Shown in pieces: positions 31,148 to 38,151 of a stretch of DNA of 38,151 nt. Numbering within the stretch: position 1 is the first letter of the stretch; the number at the start of each line of letters is the position of its first letter. The position numbers and the translations under genes were made by a program. A model generated the notes under the pieces. It was not told the origin of the DNA, ran no database searches, and worked only from the letters and a program-made list of their open reading frames with translations. This DNA is from Nemertoderma westbladi (taxonomy: Eukaryota; Xenacoelomorpha; Nemertodermatida; Nemertodermatidae): the NCBI GenBank assembly GCA_032718475.1, contig JAUCBJ010007088.1, positions 1 through 38,151 of the forward strand, written 5' to 3'.

Positions 31148-31302
31148 CTGATTACGTTCGGTCTGTCACCCCCACTCTTTATAGGCCTACCTACTGGTTG
31201 CAGTTCATTTCGTATAATTTATACTATTGATACTTTGAATTCATTATATTGGATACTATATACAAAATTTAATCTAATTTAAACTCTTAGTATATTTATC
31301 TA

Positions 31303-34300
31303 ATGGAGTCTGAAGAACAAGAAGATTTTAATTTTCTTACAACTAGAGCGAGTCAATACAGCAGGAAAGCAGCTACAGAAGTAGAAGTTTCTACATCAGC
31401 AGCATCTTCATCAAGTCGTCCTGTAAGAAAGCTGCAAGTGATAAAATGCCAGAACCATTATCAAAAGAAGGATTTGGGAAAGGATTGCTCTGAGTGCATT
31501 TACTTTCCCACATTAGAGTCTTTTCCAAATGGAAAGCTCCCAACTATAGCTCAAGTGATTGGTTTAACTTTGGTGGCAAAACATGATGAACAAAACCAAG
31601 CTCTGAAGGTTGACGTTATTTTAGATGTTGTATCAAATATGATGCTCCAATGGATATATTGCAACATTTACACTGTAACACGAAAGTCTGTAAGAAACAA
31701 ATTGGAATCTTTATTAAAGGAATACTACTATCTTAAGGACTATCCTGCAACTAAAAAGAAATATACTTACTGGCAAAGGTTCCAGGATTTTCAGGCAAAG
31801 TGCAAGGGTCTCTTTGACATCAAATGTGACAGTAGCAAAGAGAAATCACAGGGACTAATATGGGGTGTTATGATGACTGATGATGATCGGAAATTCTATG
31901 AAAATCAGTGTTTGATGCCACAAGTTGGGTACTGTTCTTCTTTTGTGAATAGGAAATGGGCAGTATCTAGTGAAAGGCATAATAGAGAAAGTCTTAGCAA
32001 GTTAAAGGCAAAGGAGAAATCAGAGATTGAAAAAGAGAAGTTAAATCCTATTGCATGGTCTGATATTGAAGGTGGAATTTTGAGTGAAAGTAATGATGAA
32101 GGTAGCTTAGATGAAGGTGAATGCTTCGAATTGGCAACACCTAAGAAAAGAAAGTATCAATTTGATGATGTTCTTGAATCAGAAAATGACCAGATTATGT
32201 CATTTAATTATAGACATATCCGTAATGGACCAAGATCAGTACGGCCAGAGGTTTATACATTGATGCATAAGTTGTCATCAGAATTTCATATGAGCAAAGC
32301 TCAAATAGAAGGTTCAATTATCAATGTAGCCAATACCCTATTTGGTAGAAGTTGGAAAGCTTACAGTAATGATGATGCAACAACTGTTGATACACTGCCA
32401 AATCTGAGCAACTTAAGAAGAACCGAGCCATACATAGAAGCAATGGCCCTTAGCACTATTGTTGAGGATATAATGGAAGATAGTAATATGACATCAATTA
32501 CATACTCGAGTGATGGGTCAAGCATGAGTGGAGTAGGTAAATATGTTGTGCAATCACTCACAATTAATGGTGTGCAGAGAGCACTACCAACACTTGGGAT
32601 TTTTACAGAATCCAGAGAGAGTCTGAAGGATCTCGAAATTATTACCTTAAAGATACTTTCAGCAGCAGTAGGTCACAAATATTCTGAAAAAGATATACTT
32701 CAGAAGATTTCGTTTGTGATGACTGATAGCACTGCTCATAACCTAAATGTCATTGAAAGTGTTTGTGAGGAGTTAGATGTTGATACTGTACCTGGAACAC
32801 TCTTATGCAACATTCATCCATTGATGATGTTTCAGTCAAATATTAAACAGCTTTGTCAAGAAATACATGATTCGTTAGGACCACGTAAGATTAATGAATG
32901 TTTTCTGGTTGATCTTGACATGCATCATGACTGTTGTCTAAGCTTGCTTTATCATCTTGATGACATTGCGAACTATCTTGATACATTCAAGAATATTATG
33001 AATAACATATCGATTCTAAACCGCAGCTTTGTTGAGATGGAAATACTCAAACCAATATTGTGTACAATTTCATTAGTTGGAATTCATATTACTCGTCCTT
33101 TCGAGCATCTCCTCATGGACACATCAACTACATACTCAATGCTGTTAAAGTCATTTCCAAAGCTATTTGCTGATCTTACGGAAATCCCAGCCATCAGATT
33201 CAGTTCCACATCAGAACAAGTTTGCACATTTGTCTCAAGTGAAATTTTTAAGAAGTCATTACCAAATCAATGCTTGTTAGATAACCTCAATCAAATTGCT
33301 AAGTGTTACAGCAGAGAAATTGAAGATCTGTTAACATTACTACTTCATAAATTTGCAAAAGGTTTTGAAAGACAGAAGGGTGCAATTTTTGGATTTGGAG
33401 AAAATAAAGAAGCGGATACAGGCACAGTTCTAAAAATTGCAAGTGCTACAGAAGAAGAAGTAACTAAGCTCGATCAGACGATAATCCATAATGTTGGTGA
33501 GGAAAGAAGTGTTGGATTTGTCAACTATGAGATTGGTATCAGGGGGAAACGCTGTCTGGAAGCTGCATCACGTAAGATGATATTAAATAAGGCCAGTGAT
33601 CTGATAGCACAATGTAATCCTGCAGATTTAAGCAAATTTAGAAAGCAGTCACAAGAAATAAAGGAACATAAGCTCAATTGGAATGCACGTATGAGAGAAC
33701 TTCAAAATATTGGATACACTGAAAAACAGGCTTTAAATACAAAGTTAGAGGAAACCAAATTAAATCTTCTGTCTTTTCTTATGCACCAACAACCCATGGG
33801 ACCATTTACTAACTCACAAGAGGTTAAAAACTTCATCAGTTGCTCGATTGATAATAAAAATGCAAATGATCGTCTATACAGGGAAGTTAAATATGCCAGG
33901 ATTACTTCTTTATCCCTCCCAGAAAGTTCTTCCGTTTTTAGATTAAGGAAAGATGGCAAAAATCTGGGTACAAATCACTATGCAGACAATCTAATTCAGT
34001 ATCTGGATCAGTCAAATAGTGCATCTACAATTAGTATGGCAGATCTGCATAATGTTTTAACAGGCTTGACAAACATGTCAAGTAAACCGTCATCAATAGG
34101 GCATATTGTAGAGAAAACTGTTGAAACATCTGGCATGAAGGTTGATATAGGATACCATGTAATTGCATATTGGAGGGATGACAATGACCTGCAATTAAAA
34201 TGGTACCTAGGTGTTGTTGAATGTCAACTTGGAGATGGGAAATTCCTAATTTCATATCTCAAGAAATCAGATAAAGATGGGTGCAGTTGGGTGTATCCAG

Positions 34301-34443
34301 AAGCAGCTGAGGTACTAGAAACATTGGAAGAACAGATAATGATGACACAAATTGATGTGACCTACCACTGCACAACAAGAATAAGATGTAATGTCAGCGG
34401 TGTCTTGGTAAAAAAGCTCAATGAGCTTTTAGCAGAAATGTAA
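31303..34443 (+). CDS. Uncharacterised 1046-aa hAT-like transposase or domesticated relative
   Basis: A single uninterrupted frame of 1046 codons in AT-rich DNA, far longer than chance allows. Visible parts: a possible zinc site C49-x2-H52-x9-C62-x2-C65; an acidic, lysine-rich linker with a basic patch PKKRKY (about 280-285) that could be a nuclear signal; a central segment with YSSDGSSMSGVG (D404), SFVMTDSTAHN (D475) and LCNIHPLMM (C502, H505). That order, acidic residue, acidic residue, then Cys-x2-His, recalls the RNase H-like core of hAT-type transposases. A catalytic glutamate candidate is uncertain (SFVEMEILKP, E578/E580). The C-terminus has an SH3/Tudor-like pattern (YHVIAYW, WYLGVV, LISYL, WVYPE, about 951-1000). 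There are no introns. I have the impression that such proteins are multi-copy and unnamed in invertebrate genomes. Function is inferred, not shown. Confidence 0.8.
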   Translation: MESEEQEDFNFLTTRASQYSRKAATEVEVSTSAASSSSRPVRKLQVIKCQNHYQKKDLGKDCSECIYFPTLESFPNGKLPTIAQVIGLTLVAKHDEQNQALKVDVILDVVSNMMLQWIYCNIYTVTRKSVRNKLESLLKEYYYLKDYPATKKKYTYWQRFQDFQAKCKGLFDIKCDSSKEKSQGLIWGVMMTDDDRKFYENQCLMPQVGYCSSFVNRKWAVSSERHNRESLSKLKAKEKSEIEKEKLNPIAWSDIEGGILSESNDEGSLDEGECFELATPKKRKYQFDDVLESENDQIMSFNYRHIRNGPRSVRPEVYTLMHKLSSEFHMSKAQIEGSIINVANTLFGRSWKAYSNDDATTVDTLPNLSNLRRTEPYIEAMALSTIVEDIMEDSNMTSITYSSDGSSMSGVGKYVVQSLTINGVQRALPTLGIFTESRESLKDLEIITLKILSAAVGHKYSEKDILQKISFVMTDSTAHNLNVIESVCEELDVDTVPGTLLCNIHPLMMFQSNIKQLCQEIHDSLGPRKINECFLVDLDMHHDCCLSLLYHLDDIANYLDTFKNIMNNISILNRSFVEMEILKPILCTISLVGIHITRPFEHLLMDTSTTYSMLLKSFPKLFADLTEIPAIRFSSTSEQVCTFVSSEIFKKSLPNQCLLDNLNQIAKCYSREIEDLLTLLLHKFAKGFERQKGAIFGFGENKEADTGTVLKIASATEEEVTKLDQTIIHNVGEERSVGFVNYEIGIRGKRCLEAASRKMILNKASDLIAQCNPADLSKFRKQSQEIKEHKLNWNARMRELQNIGYTEKQALNTKLEETKLNLLSFLMHQQPMGPFTNSQEVKNFISCSIDNKNANDRLYREVKYARITSLSLPESSSVFRLRKDGKNLGTNHYADNLIQYLDQSNSASTISMADLHNVLTGLTNMSSKPSSIGHIVEKTVETSGMKVDIGYHVIAYWRDDNDLQLKWYLGVVECQLGDGKFLISYLKKSDKDGCSWVYPEAAEVLETLEEQIMMTQIDVTYHCTTRIRCNVSGVLVKKLNELLAEM

Positions 34444-34566
34444 CTCGAGAGTCAGGACTAATTACAACATAGATACATTTTATTATATCTACAAAGTACA
34501 AAACTTTAAAAATGTATTGCATTTTATACCTTATACATGTTCATGTTCATCTTGTTTAGGAATGCC

Positions 34567-34572
34567 AATAAA
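34567..34572 (+). promoter_or_regulatory. Polyadenylation signal AATAAA
   Basis: A canonical AATAAA lies about 124 bp after the stop codon of the 1046-aa frame, a normal 3' UTR distance. It supports transcription of that frame as an intronless mRNA. Confidence 0.5.
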
Positions 34573-35342
34573 GCTTCTAAATTAGCGCACAAACATCATT
34601 TTATTAAATAGTGCTACCCGCTAAGATTATAGTGGACCATGATGACTGCCGTAAATAATGAGGTAATCACCGAAACTTTGATATGATAGGTAGGTATCCT
34701 AAAAAATGGATCCTACCAAATATTTGCACGTTTTTCATCACCAGTAGACTAATTAACATGTTTTGGACAGGTAGCCAACCCCTTAAAACCCTTTTCAAAA
34801 AATAACATCCCCCCCTAACTCTACAGTGTCTTAGACTTCATAATAGATTGTCAGTTTTCTAAATTTATTGTCTAGTTTCAATTATTCTGTTATCGCTAAA
34901 AGTGGCAAATATACAGTAGGCCTACATGTTCACGCAACCTATTTCATTCAATTTGGCACCATTATAAAATAGTGCGCAATTATTTTTAGGTTATATAGTA
35001 TTATTTGTTGATATTATTTGAATTGACAAAAGTGACACATTACCAAGAGTATCACAAACAAGCGTTCACGGAAACTAAAAACTATTTTATTGGAATCAGC
35101 ACCCTCGAAAACTCCAACATGCATAATTTTTTCTCAAAATTCCGAATAACTTTTCATTTCAAATTTTTGTCCAAAATGTGCAGCTTTCGGGATAAATTTA
35201 AGTAATTATATAATATAATTAATTTTATATTATATTATTATTATTATTATATTTTATATTATAATTAATAATAATTACGGAGTATTAAATTTTGTCAATT
35301 CTGTGCAATTTTGTCGACAAAAGCACACAATTTAAAGCACTA
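34573..35342. other. Downstream region, nothing recognised but an AT palindrome
   Basis: No gene is recognised. 35204-35280 is an imperfect AT-only palindrome (TTAATTTTATATTATA mirrored around a TTA run). Confidence 0.4.
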
Positions 35343-35420
35343 TGCCTAAACAGTGCTGCCCCATTTAGGGATCGAACCAGGGTTTCCTAATTGGAAGCCC
35401 AGGGATGTCGCCGCAAGAAC
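35343..35420 (-). repeat. tRNA-like or SINE B-box fragment
   Basis: On the minus strand GGTTCGATCCC (35368-35378) is a B-box match, preceded by CTTCCAATTAGGAAACC, which could form an arm. No clear A-box or acceptor pairing is visible, so this is only a remnant candidate. Confidence 0.35.
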
Positions 35421-35513
35421 AAGCAGCTGCTTGAAGAAGTTATGCGGAAAAAAGTTGTGCAGAAAAAATATAGGTTTATAGGTTGTTGCTTAGGTTTTTA
35501 AACATTTTAAACA

Positions 35514-36570
35514 AGGTCAGGTCAGGTATTCTAGGTCATCAAGAAAACTTGCCACCTCCATGCAGCATAAAGGAGGTGCCACCTGTGGCTGCTTAGACCC
35601 TCTTACTAGGGTAATTCTGGTCCTGTAACTAGGATCCTCTTGGCAGATAAGCTTTCTCTTAGCGCAGTGGGTGTTCAAGAGCATCGAATGCAGACTGGAC
35701 AGACTGATGCGGTTCTGATTAAGGACATGGGGGCTGTTGGCCCCTCCATTCTTGCCAAACTTGCCACCTCCATGCAGCATAAAGGCCCTCTTACTAGGGC
35801 AAATCTGGTCCTGTAACTAGGACCCTCTTCGATCTGGGATAAGGACGCCCTTGGTCCTGGATTAAGGACCCATATACTTGGCTGCAGGGGTATATGGCCT
35901 GGCCAGGCAGATGGTGATCTACCAATGGCTGGTCAAGAGTAGAGTGTTCTCATGTCCACTCTGTGTGCACTTCACTGCGACCTGTACCTGGCAGCAGGGG
36001 TACACAGCTGCACAGCCAATGGTGGCTCATGTGCATCAGAGTAGGTATGGGTGATGGGCCTCATATCTGACTCCACTGCGACACCCAACCTGTGGAATGG
36101 CAAACCAGGGTGTGGTATTTGCCCTGAGAGCTGACTCGGCAAAAAAGCACCCCCAACCCCCACTACGGATTACATTAAGTAATGCCAGTGGAATTACCGG
36201 ACACAATCGGCCTCACAGGCGTCAGTTTTCTCAGGACCGGCTGCCTGTCTCACCCCCTACTGGAGAGAGAGCGGCCAACAATTATGTGAGTCCCTTTCTT
36301 GATGACCTTTCTGGCCCAAACCCTGGGTCACCAGGGAGGCCAGATTGTGAGGGGGAGAGGGATTCTGGAGTTGGAGGCTACTCTCATGTTCCACCCCGAC
36401 CAACAAAGCCATTGGTGAATCTGAGGCAAGTCACTAGACTAGCCTCAGTAAACACCCTAACACTCGGGTCCCCAATGCGACAAGGTGAGCTGACTGCCTT
36501 GGCAGATAAGCTTTCTCTAAGCGCAGTGGGTGTTCAAGAGCACCGAATGCACACTGGACAGACTGATAAC
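35514..36570 (+). mobile_element. Rearranged 5'-only RTE copies
   Basis: The RTE leader starts at 35514 (AGGTCAGGTCAGGTATTC), is interrupted at about 35637 by a piece of the endonuclease frame (about 35640-35735), and then a second leader starts at about 35757 and runs to the N-terminal frame at 36097. Both pieces stop matching the endonuclease shortly after GQTD. The body and 3' end of the element are absent. This is the opposite of the usual 5' truncation and implies deletion or recombination after insertion. Confidence 0.75.
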
Positions 36571-36609
36571 GATATGTTAACAGTCGAACTGACGACTGTT
36601 AGAAAGTAG
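36097..36609 (+). pseudogene. Truncated RTE ORF, N-terminus and start of endonuclease
   Basis: A 170-codon frame beginning MANQGVVF, with the proline-rich region followed without frameshift by VNLRQVTRLASVNTLTL and VQEHRM (the N and E of the endonuclease). The match ends after HTGQTD, and about 12 unrelated residues precede the stop. It cannot be functional, but it shows what the unbroken N-terminal junction looks like and exposes the frameshift in the longer copy. It has a short internal deletion near residue 30 relative to that copy. Confidence 0.75.
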
Positions 36610-36675
36610 AATCTCCAATTCACAATTTTATTGCTCTACACAGTGTGATAGTAGGCCTAGTAACACTAAATAAAT

Positions 36676-36780
36676 GGGACCGAATTGTCCGGGACCGAAT
36701 TGTCCTAGGACCGAATTGTCCGGGACCGAATTGTCCGGGACCGAATTGTCCGGGACCGAATTGTCCGGGACCGAATTGTC
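36676..36780. repeat. 15-bp minisatellite, seven units
   Basis: The unit GGGACCGAATTGTCC is repeated seven times with one variant. It differs from the 7501-7590 unit GGGTACGAATTGTCC at two positions, so the two arrays belong to one family. Open frames across it on the minus strand are products of the repeat. Confidence 0.9.
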
Positions 36781-37439
36781 CTGCTTCCGCATAAAACCTA
36801 CAAATATAGATAAACAACCGAAACTCAAGCGCCGAAAAAACGAGTAACATAAAGAGAGACATGAGATGAGAACATGCTAGACCTACTATTAGAGAAATAA
36901 TAATACTGTACAGTAGATTACATCAACCATGAAACCCCTGAAACAATAGGTCTAACGTGTCGAAAGTACTTGTCTCTAACTAAAATAATATCCTCTTTCA
37001 GATGAGACAAATAAAAATTGAATAGCTCCAGTAATTTTCGAGATATGAGGAGTTCCTGGCACCCATACCATATCAACACCTTTCGGAATTGATAAAGTTA
37101 CACAAAATACATCACCCTTCAAAGACTTTGGTACAGTATAACCATGAAACCATTCTATGCTTTTTTGTTTTGTTGAATTCATTATTAGTAATCGAAAGCG
37201 AGATTAGACAGTTAGAAGCAAAATTTTCAACGTTTAATCAATAGATACTAGAGAGTAGAGAGCACCAAAAGTGGTAAATTGGCCATACAGTTTGGCTACT
37301 GAGGTTTTAGAATTATTATGCTGATTTCATTGGGAAGGTTTATTCCTCAACATCAAACATATCGAAGAGTTGTGTAATATAACAACATAGACATGTTGTT
37401 ATACCTAATTAGTTATTAGTCAGTTATTTGTGCCCCTGG
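36781..37439. other. Intergenic, one weak open frame
   Basis: A minus-strand frame of 68 codons (36976-37182, starting MNSTKQKSIEWF) has non-repetitive, protein-like composition but no motif or partner. It may be chance or a small exon. Nothing else is recognised. Confidence 0.3.
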
Positions 37440-38151
37440 AGCGCGAAAAAAACAAGTAGTGGAAATATGATAATGAAAAATCACCACGAAATCAAATTGA
37501 TTTTATGAACATATGGCTTTTTTGGGATGCTGATCACGAATATGACACTGAAAAATATCGCACCTTGTTGGTTACGGCTTTTTTGGATACGCGTCAATGT
37601 CAATGTGCATGTGCGGCACGAAAAATACAAGTAAATAGCACAAATTAGATAATCAAAAATCATTACAGAATCAACCTGGTTTTATGACATTATGGGTTTT
37701 CTGGAATGCTGATCACGAATATGACGTTTTATCCAACCAAATTTGATTTTTGCCGTTTGAAATTTTATGCAACTTGTATTTTTCGTCCCACCAGACAAAC
37801 ACCAAAAACGATAGTTGCGTTTCCACGAATTATTTTTAAGGAGTTGTATCGTTATCAGCGGCTTTGAAAACCAGTATAGCTTCAGAATTACTAAACCAAA
37901 GGCAAAATTTAACAGTTTGAAATTTTTGCTACTTGTACTTTTCGTTCTGGGTCACTAGAATGGCACCAAAATTGGATTTGCACATACCAGAAATAAATAT
38001 AACTACTTCCATTGTGATCAGCGACCTCGAAAACCCGTATACCTTCAGTATTATCAAAACAAACACAAACGTTTTAGTTTGACAATTTTTTACTTGTACT
38101 TTTCGTCCTGAGGGGCCTAATCGCACCAAAAATGATTGATGAAATGCCAGA
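37440..38151. repeat. Degenerate repeat array of about 160-170 bp, inverted
   Basis: The word ACTTGTATTTTTCGT or a close variant lies at about 37772, 37932 and 38092 (160-bp spacing). Its reverse complement, CACGAAAAATACAAGT-like, is at about 37442 and 37617. GCTGATCACGAATATGAC occurs at about 37530 and 37709. The units therefore face in opposite directions around about 37700. The array runs off the end of the window. The short minus-strand frames are not kept between units. Confidence 0.65.

Noticed and set aside
30641-34704. Terminal inverted repeats of the 1046-aa element (GTAGGTACCCTA near 30645 against GTAGGTATCCTA near 34690)
   Set aside because: Only about 11 bp match, one of the two belongs to a direct repeat, and no target duplication was found; likely chance.
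36976-37182. 68-codon minus-strand frame as a gene
   Set aside because: Protein-like composition but no motif, promoter or homologous copy visible; left as a note only.

Overview
This is eukaryotic, almost certainly metazoan, nuclear DNA. It is AT-rich and gene-poor, full of microsatellites and homopolymer runs, and packed with transposable elements: non-LTR retrotransposons, SINE/tRNA-like pieces, Helitrons, a TTAA-flanked piggyBac-like element and several inverted-repeat elements. There is no operon or bacterial gene layout. Short words such as AGGCCTA and ACCGGT recur throughout; together with the repeat types they remind me of a marine invertebrate deuterostome (echinoderm or hemichordate), but that is a weak impression. 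I see no conventional intron-containing host gene.

Layout. 1-2090: intergenic, with long C and G runs and an AGT microsatellite. 2090-3560: a GATC-rich tandem repeat of about 465 bp. 4190-5590: tRNA-like sequence, a decayed reverse-transcriptase fragment and a SINE, all on the minus strand. 6459-7608: two minisatellites (21 bp and 15 bp), the second arranged as a palindrome. 8181-17325: four non-autonomous Helitron-like elements. The first three are joined head-to-tail with no base between them; the fourth starts 3 bp later. All carry arrays of 146-bp core repeats with a CTCF-like motif in most units. 17405-19066: a piggyBac-like non-autonomous element carrying a TCTG microsatellite. 19642-20527: a foldback element with seven copies of TTCTAGAA. 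22689-24640: a 1.9-kb terminal-inverted-repeat element with a 5-bp target duplication and a nested retrotransposon fragment. 25761-25943: a foldback MITE. 26464-30228: a nearly full-length RTE-like retrotransposon (minus strand) broken by two frameshifts. 31303-34443: a single intact 1046-codon open frame with hAT-like transposase features. 35514-36570: a rearranged, 5'-only copy of the same RTE, on the plus strand. 36676-36780: the 15-bp minisatellite family again. 37440-38151: an inverted array of about 160-bp degenerate repeats.

How the parts relate. The window is a nest of mobile DNA rather than a pathway. The only protein that looks intact is the 1046-aa one, which lies between two head-to-head RTE 5' ends. 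The Helitron block is the most informative structure: direct CTAG|TC junctions, identical 2193-bp lengths of copies 1 and 2, hairpins with a compensatory base change and a strict 146-bp repeat period together point to rolling-circle amplification of elements whose cores are tandem, nucleosome-length, motif-bearing repeats. All family assignments come from reading motifs; no database search was possible.
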